From: an uncultured Bacteroidales bacterium | GTDB taxonomy: Bacteria; Bacteroidota; Bacteroidia; Bacteroidales; Paludibacteraceae | Reading direction: 5' to 3' | NCBI GenBank assembly: GCA_944322025.1 | Contig: CALUOH010000005.1 | Span: forward strand, 1-64,000 | Length of the DNA: 64,000 bases | Shown: in pieces, positions 16,317 through 25,556 of the stretch | Layout of the letters: every line of letters starts with the position of its first letter | How positions within the stretch are numbered: position 1 is the first letter of the stretch | Translations under genes and position numbers: made by a program | Notes under the pieces: model-generated | The model's input: only the letters and a program-made list of their open reading frames with translations | Database searches by the model: none | Told to the model about the DNA's origin: nothing

Positions 16317-17027
16317 ATGGAAGACAGGACACCGACACCCCACATCGGGGCTAAATACGGAGAGATTGCAGAGACAGTCATCATGGCGGGCGACCCGCTA
16401 CGCGCCAAGTTCATGGCGGAAAGATACCTCGAAAACCCGGTATTATACAACAGTGTGCGCGGAATGCTTGGCTACACGGGCACTTATCGCGGCAAACGCG
16501 TCTCTGTTCAGGGACACGGCATGGGCATACCGTCCATTGGCATATACACTCACGAGCTGTTCAACTTCTACGGTGTCAAGACCATCATCCGCGTTGGCTC
16601 TGCCGGCGCGATAGACCCCGACCTGAGGATAGGCGACATAGTGATAGGTCTCGGCGCATGCACAAACAGCCGTTTCGCCGACCAGTTCCAGCTGCCGGGC
16701 ACATTCGCCCCCATTGCCGACTTTGGCCTCGCCCGCAAGGCAGCCGAAGAAGCCGAACGCCTCGGCATCAGATACAAGGTTGGCAACCTCTTCTCGAGCG
16801 ACACGTTCTACGACGACTCGCAGAGCACCACCGCATGGCAGAAGATGGGCGTACTGGCGGTAGAAATGGAAGCGCCCGCGCTCTACATGAACGCAGCCCG
16901 CAGCGGCAACCGCGCCCTCGTGATATGCACCATTTCAGACAACATACTCACTGGCGAAGCCACATCCGCCGAACAGCGGCAGACCGGCTTTACGAACATG
17001 ATGGAGGTAGCGTTCGGCATCATCTGA
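16317..17027 (+). CDS. deoD: Purine-nucleoside phosphorylase, DeoD type
   Basis: 236 residues, the standard length of the hexameric bacterial enzyme that splits purine (deoxy)ribonucleosides with phosphate. Motifs: [37 protein letters not shown] (phosphate/ribose site), [13 protein letters not shown] (the Glu pair contacting ribose) and [12 protein letters not shown]. It is a cytoplasmic purine-salvage enzyme. It is monocistronic, with its own -7 box upstream and a strong hairpin terminator downstream. Confidence 0.95.
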   Translation: MEDRTPTPHIGAKYGEIAETVIMAGDPLRAKFMAERYLENPVLYNSVRGMLGYTGTYRGKRVSVQGHGMGIPSIGIYTHELFNFYGVKTIIRVGSAGAIDPDLRIGDIVIGLGACTNSRFADQFQLPGTFAPIADFGLARKAAEEAERLGIRYKVGNLFSSDTFYDDSQSTTAWQKMGVLAVEMEAPALYMNAARSGNRALVICTISDNILTGEATSAEQRQTGFTNMMEVAFGII

Positions 17028-17052
17028 CGGACATCCCTCTCGGCGCAATACA

Positions 17053-17106
17053 CACGAAAGCGCCCCGCACATCCGATTGTAGTCGGATGTGCGGGGCGCT
17101 TTCGTG
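17053..17106. terminator. Strong bidirectional terminator between deoD and the wecA-like gene
   Basis: A perfect 24-bp inverted repeat (17053-17076 and 17083-17106) with a 6-nt loop, rich in GC in the middle and flanked by T-run sequence on the deoD side. It serves deoD and possibly the convergent wecA-like gene. Confidence 0.85.
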
Positions 17107-17189
17107 TTTTACCACTGCCCTCTTGTTCCCCGCTGCGCCATCCGCCCAACGGGGACAGCGCCTCCTCTCGGCACAGACCGGCTCTCCCG

Positions 17190-18299
17190 TCACGCCGCCT
17201 GCCGTCTGCCTATCCTGCGCGTCAGCCAGATATTCACCACTGTATACAGCACTATGTCCGCCACCAGCAGCACGTTCACATTCACATGGCACGAGAGCCA
17301 CATGTTGCACACGGTGAACACCACTGCCGCCGACACTATGGTCACCATGGCCTGCTTCTGGCTCATCCCGGCGGCGAGAAGCTTGTGGTGTATGTGGTTC
17401 TTGTCCGGCGTAAACGGGCTGCGTCCTGAGCGTAGACGGTGTATCACCACCCTCACCACGTCAAAGCACGGTATGAAGAGCGGCGCGAAGGCCACTATCA
17501 TGCCGTTCACCCCCGAAGGCAACACACCGCTTATATCCGCACGCGATATATACACACTTAAAAAACACAGTATAAACCCTATCGTCAGTGAACCCGTGTC
17601 CCCCATGAATATCTTCCTCCCCCTCTGCGGATTGCCGAACACATTATAATAGAAGAACGGCACTATCGTACCGAATGTGGCGAACGCCAGCAGCGCATGG
17701 ACATACTCCCCGAGAGCCGCCAGCACCACCCCGTAGAACAGCAGCGCCACCGCGCTAAGCCCCGACGCCAAGCCGTCTATACCGTCTATCAGATTTATCG
17801 AGTTTATCACGAACACGGCAATGAACACCGTCAGAGGCCACCCCGCCCATGCCGGTATGCTCCCTATCCCCGCAACGCCTTGCAACGTGTTTACCCACAG
17901 CCCCGACACCACCATCAGCACACCGCACACTATCTGCACCACGAACTTCGCCCTGTACCTCACCCCTATCAGGTCATCCGCTATACCCACCAGATACAGC
18001 ACTATCAGCGCACAGCAGGCAAACGCCAGCTCCGCCGCCCCCTCACCCATCTGCGCGGACAGGCGGCCGTCATCCGCCAGCAGCGCACTGCCCGTCAGCA
18101 GCAGCACGGTGAACAATATCACCGGCACAAACGCCATCCCTCCGAGGCGCGGCACCGCACACCGGTGTATCTTCCTCTCGTCCGGCCTGTCAAACAGCCT
18201 CTTCCTGAACGAAATAAGAAGTATCTTCGGTATCAGCACCCCCGCGCACACAATGCTCAGGAGCACCGCAACTATCATATATATCCACATACCTGTCAT
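17190..18299 (-). CDS. WecA/TagO-type undecaprenyl-phosphate glycosyl-1-phosphate transferase
   Basis: 369 residues and about ten membrane segments. Family signatures: VPRLGG near the N-terminus, LVGIADDLIGVRYRAKF (Asp-Asp), NSINLIDGIDGLASG, MGDTGSLTIGF and the C-terminal HIHHKLL. These enzymes transfer a HexNAc-1-phosphate from UDP-sugar to undecaprenyl phosphate, the first step of O-antigen, capsule or glycoprotein glycan assembly at the inner membrane. The start MTGMWIYMI was chosen because the longer frame adds a polar stretch with no homology feel. No other glycan genes flank it. Confidence 0.9.
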   Translation of the reverse strand: MTGMWIYMIVAVLLSIVCAGVLIPKILLISFRKRLFDRPDERKIHRCAVPRLGGMAFVPVILFTVLLLTGSALLADDGRLSAQMGEGAAELAFACCALIVLYLVGIADDLIGVRYRAKFVVQIVCGVLMVVSGLWVNTLQGVAGIGSIPAWAGWPLTVFIAVFVINSINLIDGIDGLASGLSAVALLFYGVVLAALGEYVHALLAFATFGTIVPFFYYNVFGNPQRGRKIFMGDTGSLTIGFILCFLSVYISRADISGVLPSGVNGMIVAFAPLFIPCFDVVRVVIHRLRSGRSPFTPDKNHIHHKLLAAGMSQKQAMVTIVSAAVVFTVCNMWLSCHVNVNVLLVADIVLYTVVNIWLTRRIGRRQAA

Positions 18300-18389
18300 T
18301 CCAATCCCCCTCTCACGCCGGCTCAATCCAACCGCACACACGTCTCCAATAAACACATATCCATTATGTCAAAAATATACACCAACCTT

Positions 18390-18545
18390 CAAACCACCAC
18401 TCTTACGCACCACTGCAACATCCCTACAAGCCACTGATTTACAAGCTTCCACCTAATCTCCGGCCACCTTCCCGCTATCCTCCCGCTACCCTCAACCAAG
18501 CAAGTCGGTATTCTTTTGCATTATTGCGTCTAAAAGCACCAAAAC
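18390..18545 (+). repeat. Family B element, copy B1
   Basis: Four 11-bp units (CCACCTAATCT, CCGGCCACCTT, CCCGCTATCCT and CCCGCTACCCT; 18449-18492) are followed by CAACCAAGC (18493-18501) and a conserved tail TATTCTTTTGCATTATTGCG. A CCACTCTTAC-rich left flank resembles the other three copies. Outer limits are approximate. Confidence 0.62.
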
Positions 18546-18743
18546 CTGCACCTCATCGCCGCGCTACCTCTTTTACACATCCGGCAGCCCCTGCGCCACC
18601 GATTCCCCACAACCCCCGTAGCCTGCCAAATCGTGGACAAAAGTAGGCAAAACCTATGACATAGCCAAGACCGGCTCATCCCGCCCTCCCGTCAGCACCC
18701 GCTGCACAGCCATAGGCATACACCGGGTTTGCTCATCGCACCT

Positions 18744-18775
18744 ATTGTGTAAACCAGAAATTTACACTAACTTTG
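18744..18775 (+). promoter_or_regulatory. rpsA promoter
   Basis: TTG at 18744-18746 within CTATTGTG, then 21 bp, then TAACTTTG at 18768-18775: a full Bacteroidetes -33/-7 pair. The same TATTG plus TAACTTTG pattern precedes the TPR gene (20829) and rpoD. Confidence 0.75.
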
Positions 18776-18810
18776 CATCCGATTTTTTACACAACATAAT
18801 GTCTAACCCA

Positions 18811-18826
18811 TTAGTTTGTAAACTAA
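18811..18826 (+). promoter_or_regulatory. Small inverted repeat in the rpsA leader
   Basis: TTAGTTTGTAAACTAA can fold into a 6-bp stem with a 4-nt loop, ending 13 nt before the S1 start codon. Ribosomal protein S1 represses its own translation in other bacteria, so this could be part of an autoregulatory leader. That is inference from position only. Confidence 0.4.
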
Positions 18827-18839
18827 CTCATTAACAAAA

Positions 18840-20675
18840 ATGGAAGAACTTAACAAAAACACGGCTCCCGTAGCCGACTTCGACTGGGACGCGTACGAAA
18901 ACGGCGTTGTCGTATCCCAGGAAGAGAAAGAAAATCTCAAGAAACAGTATGACGAGACCCTCAACCAAGTCAAGGACAAAGAGGTAGTCATGGGTAAAAT
19001 CATCTCGATGAACAAACGCGAGGTGGTAGTGAACATCGGCTTCAAATCAGACGGTGTAATCCCGATGAGCGAATTCCGCTACAACCCCGACCTCAAAGTC
19101 GGTGACGAAGTGGAAGTCTACATCGAAAACCAGGAAGACAAGAAAGGACAGCTCATCCTTTCCCACAAATCGGCTCGCGCAACCCGCAGCTGGGCGCGCG
19201 TAAACGAGGCTATGGACAACGACGAAGTGATAAAAGGCCTCGTTAAATGCCGCACTAAGGGCGGTATGATAGTTGACATATTCGGCATCGAGGCATTCCT
19301 GCCCGGCTCCCAGATTGATGTCAAGCCCATCCGCGACTACGACATATTCGTAGGCAAGACTATGGAATTCAAGATAGTAAAAATCAATCAGGAATTCAAA
19401 AACGTTGTCGTTTCACACAAGGCACTCATCGAAGAGGAACTTGAGCAGCAGAAGAGGGAAATCATCAGCAAGCTCGAAAAGGGACAGGTGCTTGAAGGTG
19501 TCGTTAAGAACATCACCTCTTATGGCGTATTCATCGACCTCGGCGGCGTAGACGGCCTCATCCACATCACAGACCTCAGCTGGGGCCGCGTGAGCCATCC
19601 GGAGGAGATTGTCAAGCTCGACCAGAAAATCAACGTTGTCATACTCGACTTCGATGACGAGAAGAAGCGTATCGCTCTCGGCCTGAAACAGCTCACCCCG
19701 CATCCGTGGGATGCTCTTGACGCTAACCTCAAAGTGGGCGACAAGGTTAAAGGCAAAGTGGTTGTCGTTACTGACTACGGCGCATTCGTTGAGATAATAC
19801 CGGGCGTAGAAGGCCTCATCCACGTGACCGAGATGAGCTGGAGCCAGCACCTCCGTAGCCCGCAGGACTTCCTGAAAGTTGGCGACGAGGTAGAGGCAGT
19901 CATCCTCACACTCGACCGCGAAGAGCGCAAAATGTCTCTCGGCATTAAGCAGCTGAAACCGGATCCATGGGCTGACATCGAGACAAAATACGCTGTAGGC
20001 AGCAAACACACCGCTCGCGTCCGCAACTTCACCAACTTCGGTGTCTTCGTAGAGATAGAAGAGGGCATCGACGGTCTCATCCACATCTCGGACCTCAGCT
20101 GGACAAAGAAAATCAAACACCCGTCCGAGTTCACCCAGATAGGCTCTGAGATAGAGGTTGTCGTTCTTGACATCGACAAGGAGAACCGCCGCCTCAGCCT
20201 CGGCCACAAACAGCTTGAAGAGAACCCGTGGGACGTATTCGAGACTATATTCCTGCCGGGCAGCATACACGAAGGCACTATAACGGAGATGCTTGACAAA
20301 GGCGCGGTAATTGCTCTGCCTTATGGCGTAGAAGGCTTCGCCACACCGAAACACCTTGTGAAGGAAGACGGCACGATGGCGAAAGTCGATGAGAAACTCC
20401 CCTTCAAAGTAATCGAGTTCAACAAGGACGCTAAACGCATCATCGTCTCCCACAGCCGCATCCACGAGGACGCTGCAAAAGCATCTCTCGAAGAGAGCGC
20501 GGCTGCAGAGAAGAAGTCTAAGAAATCCTCAAAAGAGGAAATCGTGACTCCCGTAATCGAGAAAACTACTCTCGGCGACATCCAGTCACTCTCTGAGTTG
20601 AAAGACAAGATGGTGGCTAAGGCTACTGAGGAGCTGAAAGCAAAAGAGGCTGCCAAGGAAGCTAACAAAGAGTAA
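18840..20675 (+). CDS. rpsA: 30S ribosomal protein S1
   Basis: 611 residues made of successive S1 RNA-binding (OB-fold) repeats. The repeat signatures are easy to see: GVFIDLGGVDGLIHITDLSW, GAFVEIIPGVEGLIHVTEMSW and GVFVEIEEGIDGLIHISDLSW, each preceded by G-V-K or similar and followed by ALGLKQL, SLGIKQL or SLGHKQL. The first repeats (GFKSDGVIPMSEF, GIEAFLPGSQ) are the more diverged ribosome-binding ones. A lysine- and alanine-rich tail ends the protein. It binds mRNA at the 30S subunit and aids initiation, important in Bacteroidetes, which rarely use Shine-Dalgarno pairing. It is monocistronic with a terminator at 20701. Confidence 0.97.
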   Translation: MEELNKNTAPVADFDWDAYENGVVVSQEEKENLKKQYDETLNQVKDKEVVMGKIISMNKREVVVNIGFKSDGVIPMSEFRYNPDLKVGDEVEVYIENQEDKKGQLILSHKSARATRSWARVNEAMDNDEVIKGLVKCRTKGGMIVDIFGIEAFLPGSQIDVKPIRDYDIFVGKTMEFKIVKINQEFKNVVVSHKALIEEELEQQKREIISKLEKGQVLEGVVKNITSYGVFIDLGGVDGLIHITDLSWGRVSHPEEIVKLDQKINVVILDFDDEKKRIALGLKQLTPHPWDALDANLKVGDKVKGKVVVVTDYGAFVEIIPGVEGLIHVTEMSWSQHLRSPQDFLKVGDEVEAVILTLDREERKMSLGIKQLKPDPWADIETKYAVGSKHTARVRNFTNFGVFVEIEEGIDGLIHISDLSWTKKIKHPSEFTQIGSEIEVVVLDIDKENRRLSLGHKQLEENPWDVFETIFLPGSIHEGTITEMLDKGAVIALPYGVEGFATPKHLVKEDGTMAKVDEKLPFKVIEFNKDAKRIIVSHSRIHEDAAKASLEESAAAEKKSKKSSKEEIVTPVIEKTTLGDIQSLSELKDKMVAKATEELKAKEAAKEANKE

Positions 20676-20700
20676 CTTTCATACTGTATAACTCTGTCAT

Positions 20701-20733
20701 AAAAGCCTGCCGCTGTGGAAGCGGCAGGCTTTT
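20701..20733 (+). terminator. rpsA terminator
   Basis: AAAAGCCTGCCGC pairs with GCGGCAGGCTTTT around a short loop, 25 bp after the rpsA stop codon. Confidence 0.85.
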
Positions 20734-20783
20734 ATGCATCTATGCACATATGCGGATTAGGCCATACATACACAACTCCTCTA

Positions 20784-20814
20784 TTGCCCGATACAGAAAT
20801 TTGTAATAACTTTG
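20784..20814 (+). promoter_or_regulatory. Promoter of the TPR gene
   Basis: TTG at 20784-20786 and TAACTTTG at 20807-20814 with 20 bp between. The box is 14 bp before the ATG, so the leader is very short. Confidence 0.7.
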
Positions 20815-20828
20815 CGCCAAAGAGTACA

Positions 20829-22265
20829 ATGGCGGATATGGATGACGACAAGGAGTTTTACGAAGAGGGTGCCGCTCTCGCAGCCAGGTATGAAGCCATG
20901 GTCAGAAACCATGACCGCAACACATACTTCGACAGCGACGAGATGGAGACACTCATAGACTATTACATCGCCACTGACAAACTCGACAAGGCCGAAGAGG
21001 CTCAGGCATACGGTGCAGCCATACATCCTGACAGCCGCGCCATAAAACTCAGACTTGCCAAAATACACCTGCTGAAGGAACGCTACCCGGAAGCGGACAA
21101 GATACTCCGCTCCCTCGACTCTATAGAGGGCGACTATATCGGTATATGGGCCGAATGTATAGCCCGCAAAGGAGAAATAGACCGTTCAAAAGAGCTTTTC
21201 CGCAAATACTTGCAGGACTGCCATCCCGACGAGATAAGTACGGTCTATATGGACATAGCGACTTTTTACAACACCATAGGACAATACGCCGCCGCCGCCG
21301 AATTCCTTGACGAGGCGTGCCAGCTATATCCCGACAGCACAGAGCTTTGGAACGAGCGCGGATATTCATACGACCTCTGCGGGAACGATATCAGTGCACT
21401 GGAAAGCTACAACCGTGCCATCGACATAGACCCCTATAAAAGCGAAAGCTGGTGCTATCTGGGCTCTGTATATTTCAAGACCCAGAACATGGAGAAAGCA
21501 CTTGAAGCTTTCAACTTCGCACTCGCCATAAATGGCGATGACATGCTCACTGTCCTTCAAAAGGCTCACTGCCTCTTCAACCTCTCCCGGTATGAAGAGG
21601 CAAAGGAGGCTTACCGCCAATATCTGGAATACAACAAATCCGATGCGCTCGCGCTCTCATTCTATGCCGAGTGCTATGAAAATACTGACGACTATAATAC
21701 AGCGATTGAACTCTATAAAAAGGCTGTGAAGCTGGACCCTATGCTCGCCGACGGGTGGGCAGGGCTATGCGCTTGTTCTTTTGAAATGGACGAACGACAG
21801 GCAGAGGCATTGAACTATGCCGAAGAGGCATACCTCCTGCACCCAGACAACGTAGAGATAGTCTCTCATCTCGCAGACAACTATGACCGCCGCGCAGCCC
21901 TCAACGACAGTAACGAGGACTACGACCGTGCACTGAGACTTTATTTGCGCTGCATGGAACTCGAACCCCAGAACGACCGCCATTGGATGCAGGCCGGCAA
22001 CATCTATTTCCGCTTCTCTCTCTACGAGAAAGCACGCCACTTCTACGAGATAGCATACACCCTGAACCCCGCTGGGGAAAAGCTCACGGTCATGCTCGCC
22101 ATGACTTGTTACTGCCTTGACGACAGGAAAGCCTTTATGAAATATTACAAAGAAGCGTGCGGGACATATCCCAACGCAAGGAACATCATCATTGGCATAT
22201 TCCCCGATGCGGCAAAGTGGATAGACAGCGCCACAGACATGACAGTGACAGGCTCTCAAGAATAA
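20829..22265 (+). CDS. Tetratricopeptide repeat protein
   Basis: 478 residues composed almost wholly of TPR helical pairs: examples are LAKIHLLKERYPEADKILRS, ALESYNRAIDIDPYKSESW, YLGSVYFKTQNMEKALEAFN and AIELYKKAVKLDPMLADGWA. There is no signal peptide or membrane segment, so it is probably a cytoplasmic scaffold. The start MADMDDDKEF was chosen because it follows the promoter box closely; the longer frame to 20715 crosses the rpsA terminator. It is followed by the dedA-like gene (28 bp) and aroE, probably one operon. No partner can be named. Confidence 0.87.
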   Translation: MADMDDDKEFYEEGAALAARYEAMVRNHDRNTYFDSDEMETLIDYYIATDKLDKAEEAQAYGAAIHPDSRAIKLRLAKIHLLKERYPEADKILRSLDSIEGDYIGIWAECIARKGEIDRSKELFRKYLQDCHPDEISTVYMDIATFYNTIGQYAAAAEFLDEACQLYPDSTELWNERGYSYDLCGNDISALESYNRAIDIDPYKSESWCYLGSVYFKTQNMEKALEAFNFALAINGDDMLTVLQKAHCLFNLSRYEEAKEAYRQYLEYNKSDALALSFYAECYENTDDYNTAIELYKKAVKLDPMLADGWAGLCACSFEMDERQAEALNYAEEAYLLHPDNVEIVSHLADNYDRRAALNDSNEDYDRALRLYLRCMELEPQNDRHWMQAGNIYFRFSLYEKARHFYEIAYTLNPAGEKLTVMLAMTCYCLDDRKAFMKYYKEACGTYPNARNIIIGIFPDAAKWIDSATDMTVTGSQE

Positions 22266-22293
22266 ACACAAAACCGTATAACAAAAACAACTC

Positions 22294-23013
22294 ATGAAAC
22301 AGACGACTGTAACGCTTCTCCTCATCGCCTTACTCACTTTCCCGTCCATCGTGGCAGCACAAGAGGTTACCGACACCGTAGCTACGGAGACCACATGGGT
22401 GGACAAGGTTGTAGGATGGTATGACAAAAACATGAACTACGCGAGTATCACGATTCTCATGACCATAGAAAGTTCGTTCATCCCATTCCCATCGGAGGTA
22501 GTCGTCCCTCCCGCAGCAGCCTTATCGGTACAGGAAGGCAGTCGCCTGAACTTTTTCCTTGTAATACTCTTCGCCACCATAGGCGCACTCCTCGGTGCTA
22601 TCATCAACTATGTGCTTGCCCTTTGGCTCGGTCGGCCTATCATCTATAAATTCGCCGACAGCCGCATAGGCCGCCTATGCCTGCTGAGCAGCGAGAAAGT
22701 CCGGAAAGCCGAGGAATATTTCAACGACCACGGCAAAGTCTCCACATTTATAGGCCGCCTCGTGCCGGGCATCAGGCAGCTCATCTCCATTCCTGCGGGA
22801 CTGGCACGCATGCCGTTCCACATCTTCCTCATCTACACAGCCCTCGGAGCTGGACTGTGGAACATAATTCTCGCCATCATAGGATATCTTGTCGGGGACA
22901 ACATGGAGCTCATCACACTCTACGCCCATGAAATAGGCTACATCATACTCGGACTGCTCGGCATCGCAATCATCTATATGATAGCTAAAAAAGCGTTCAA
23001 GAAAAAGAAATGA
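22294..23013 (+). CDS. DedA family membrane protein
   Basis: 239 residues. It has an N-terminal signal-like segment ending near FPSIVAAQE, then DedA (SNARE-associated/VTT) signatures: SSFIPFPSEVVVPPAAALS, ALLGAIINYVLALWLGRP, FIGRLVPGIRQLISIPAGLARM (the conserved Arg and Gly pair). The C-terminus is a membrane helix and a lysine tail. DedA proteins act in membrane lipid (undecaprenyl phosphate or phosphatidylethanolamine) translocation and proton-dependent homeostasis. It overlaps aroE by ATGA. Confidence 0.92.
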   Translation: MKQTTVTLLLIALLTFPSIVAAQEVTDTVATETTWVDKVVGWYDKNMNYASITILMTIESSFIPFPSEVVVPPAAALSVQEGSRLNFFLVILFATIGALLGAIINYVLALWLGRPIIYKFADSRIGRLCLLSSEKVRKAEEYFNDHGKVSTFIGRLVPGIRQLISIPAGLARMPFHIFLIYTALGAGLWNIILAIIGYLVGDNMELITLYAHEIGYIILGLLGIAIIYMIAKKAFKKKK

Positions 23014-23792
23014 TACGCCTTGGTCTGGTAGGCCGCAAACTTGGTCACTCCTACTCTCGCTTCCTCTTCACAGAAAAGTTCGCCGCTTTGGGCATAGAGG
23101 GCGAGTATGCTATGTATGAATTGGAAAACATAAAGGAGGTGCGCGACATAGTAAGACAGCACAGACTCAACGGCTTCAATGTGACCATACCCTACAAGGA
23201 GTCCATCATCCCCCTGCTTGACCGCATAGACCCGAAAGCCCGTGCCATAGGAGCGGTAAACACCGTCTCCGTTTCTGATGATACGACCCTCACCGGATAC
23301 AATACTGACATAGACGGGTTTGACGCTCTGCTGAACAGTGCCATAGCAAAGCATTGGTACAGACCGAGAAAAAGTACACCATCAGCCGTCATACTCGGCA
23401 CTGGCGGAGCTGCAAAATCGGTTGCCTACGTCCTGTCTCTACACAACGCCGATATCACACTCATATCACGCTCCACCTCCCCGCTTGGTTGGATTAAAAA
23501 GGCAGGTTACAAGCAAGCCTCTTACTCTGAACTCACAGACAGCATACTGTACCACACGGACATAATCGTCAATGCCACTCCCTTGGGCATGTACCCTGAT
23601 ACCGATGCCGCACCGCCCATAAACTATGATGCTATACAGCCGCACTCTATTGCTCTCGACCTTATATACAACCCGCAAGAGACAAAGTTCATGAAACTCT
23701 GCCTCGCCCATGGTGTATACACGGCAAACGGTATGCGCATGTTAGAAGTACAGGCCGAAGAGGCATGGAAAATTTGGAATGACACAACGTGA
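23010..23792 (+). CDS. aroE: Shikimate dehydrogenase
   Basis: 260 residues. Substrate-site motifs GRKLGHSYSRFLF and NVTIPYKESI, then the NADP-binding GTGGAAKSVAYVL and VNATPLGMYPDTD. It reduces 3-dehydroshikimate to shikimate in the aromatic amino acid pathway, in the cytoplasm. The ATG lies inside the DedA stop (ATGA), so translation is coupled. A terminator follows at 23839. Confidence 0.95.
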   Translation: MIRLGLVGRKLGHSYSRFLFTEKFAALGIEGEYAMYELENIKEVRDIVRQHRLNGFNVTIPYKESIIPLLDRIDPKARAIGAVNTVSVSDDTTLTGYNTDIDGFDALLNSAIAKHWYRPRKSTPSAVILGTGGAAKSVAYVLSLHNADITLISRSTSPLGWIKKAGYKQASYSELTDSILYHTDIIVNATPLGMYPDTDAAPPINYDAIQPHSIALDLIYNPQETKFMKLCLAHGVYTANGMRMLEVQAEEAWKIWNDTT

Positions 23793-23838
23793 TACAGCCA
23801 CACAATCACCTCCACCCTGTACTACTCCCTTGCACAAA

Positions 23839-23869
23839 AAGACGGCTGTCCGAGAGGACAAGCCGTCTT
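23839..23869. terminator. Terminator between aroE and the FadL-like gene
   Basis: AAGACGGCTGTCC pairs with GGACAAGCCGTCTT (one bulge) around GAGA. A-run on the left and TT on the right make it usable in both directions by two convergent genes. Confidence 0.8.
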
Positions 23870-23913
23870 CGCAACACTTAATATATAAAAACTATCCCCT
23901 CATATCTTGGATA

Positions 23914-25494
23914 TCAGAATTTATATAACAGCGTAACCGCTATATTGTGATACATGCTCTTCACATCTGTCATCGTGCGCACCTGCTGCGCCATGTTCTC
24001 ATCTACGCCATAATAAGCGTTGTTTGCAAACAGTTGGGCATCACGCTGATATGTGGCAAAACCATCGGTCTTGCATCTGAGCATATATGCTATGTCAATG
24101 CCGAAACCATTATACCTGTATCCGAAACCCACAGCCCCATACACTGAACCCTTGTCTATGAAATAGTCTGTACGCGTACGGGTAGAGTTACCCATCAGGT
24201 TATACGGTGCGCTCTCCGCGATATTAGAAGTCTGGTATGCAAATCCTGCACGCAGAGAATATGTAGACGCAATACGGTACTCCGCGCCTATCTTGATAAG
24301 GTGCGAGAGCTTGGCATAACGGTTTATCTCGCTGTTCTCATATCCGAATGCATCTCCTGAAAAAAGCCCGTCGGACGACTCGTCGCGCAGCCTCATATGC
24401 TGATAGTCAGCCAACTGATAATCTATATTGATGAGTGCCGACTTACCTATTATGAATGCTGCGCTTGCTTGAAAGCGCAACGGCGAGTTATAGTCGAAAT
24501 AGCTGTTAGAAGAAAGAGAATATTGAGCCTGTGCATCACGGTCTATCATCCCGACTGAAGTCATCTGCCCGGTCCAGCTCTCCGTCATGCTGTAATATGT
24601 CGGAGTATGAATCGAAGCCGCAAGGCGCAGGAACGGAGCGGCGCGCACTATAAGACCTGCCTTGAAATTCACACCCACGCCGTACGCGCTGTACGAATTG
24701 GACAGTACTACATTGGGCGTAGAGCCGTCAGCCGCGCTGAACACCTCTCCGTTGTCCGAGACCATACGGTAGTCAAGCGTCTGTATTCCGAGACCCATAC
24801 CGAAATAGACCACATGGCCTATATTTGCGGCATATGAGAAGTTATACTCCTCCACCCTTCCATACTCCGTACCTCTGTATGCCGAAGTAGAATTCTGATC
24901 TCCATATGGCAGATAGTTCAATGTATCTTGCGGATTGGGGTCAAAACAATAGGCGTTATATCCCAATACAGAAAGGAATGGGACATAGACATTATCCTCC
25001 GTGATAGACGAAGGCTCAAACCCGTTCGTGAACCCGGCGAGATAGCCCGACAACGAACCGGAGGGCGCATTATTCACATACTGCACGCTGCGGTGGAAAT
25101 CCTTCAGCCGGTTGTATGTGAAACTGAAATTGGACGACACATAGCCCTTGTCCCTCCCCGATGGGAAAGCCAGCACAAGTGCCGCCTGATTGAAGTTGAA
25201 GAAAAAGTCTCTCGCCTTTCCATACTCCCCGTTGTTGCCCGTCGTAGTATTTATTATTGTGGGGTTCAGTGTAAACGACAGCTCACTGCCCCGGTATATG
25301 CCGAGCCCCGCAGGGTTGTCTATTATTGCGGACGGGTCGCCGCCCAACGCGCCGAAACTGCCGGCCATACCCATGTAGCGCGCCGTTCCCATTATGCCGT
25401 TGTCTCCGAAGTGCGTAGCGTCCGTCACTCCCTGTCCATAGGATAGTGACACCGCGCCCCACACTGCCAATATTGATATTATTACCTTACGCAT
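23914..25494 (-). CDS. FadL/OmpP1-like outer membrane transport protein
   Basis: 526 residues. Signal peptide RKVIISILAVWGAVSLSYG-Q. The N-terminus of the mature protein (RYMGMAGSFGALGGDPSAI, then NPAGLGIYRG) is the conserved start of FadL-type barrels, which let hydrophobic compounds cross the outer membrane. The rest alternates in beta-strand patterns and ends in Phe (LLYKF), as outer membrane barrels do. A start four codons upstream (25506) is possible. The ligand is unknown. It is a single gene convergent with aroE. Confidence 0.83.
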   Translation of the reverse strand: MRKVIISILAVWGAVSLSYGQGVTDATHFGDNGIMGTARYMGMAGSFGALGGDPSAIIDNPAGLGIYRGSELSFTLNPTIINTTTGNNGEYGKARDFFFNFNQAALVLAFPSGRDKGYVSSNFSFTYNRLKDFHRSVQYVNNAPSGSLSGYLAGFTNGFEPSSITEDNVYVPFLSVLGYNAYCFDPNPQDTLNYLPYGDQNSTSAYRGTEYGRVEEYNFSYAANIGHVVYFGMGLGIQTLDYRMVSDNGEVFSAADGSTPNVVLSNSYSAYGVGVNFKAGLIVRAAPFLRLAASIHTPTYYSMTESWTGQMTSVGMIDRDAQAQYSLSSNSYFDYNSPLRFQASAAFIIGKSALINIDYQLADYQHMRLRDESSDGLFSGDAFGYENSEINRYAKLSHLIKIGAEYRIASTYSLRAGFAYQTSNIAESAPYNLMGNSTRTRTDYFIDKGSVYGAVGFGYRYNGFGIDIAYMLRCKTDGFATYQRDAQLFANNAYYGVDENMAQQVRTMTDVKSMYHNIAVTLLYKF

Positions 25495-25556
25495 ATCTCT
25501 ACTCATTTAATTCAAAAAAAACCGACTTATATTCATGGATGAAAGACTCTGCATCC

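Larger units (their letters stand above)
18300..18839. other. Intergenic region between wecA-like gene and rpsA
   Basis: It contains the family B repeat (about 18390-18545), a stretch without visible features (18546-18740), the rpsA promoter (18744-18775) and the rpsA leader. The plus-strand frames seen here do not look like proteins. Confidence 0.6.

Noticed and set aside
19413..20465. 350-codon minus-strand frame opposite rpsA
   Set aside because: It mirrors the S1 repeats and has no independent start signal or family resemblance.
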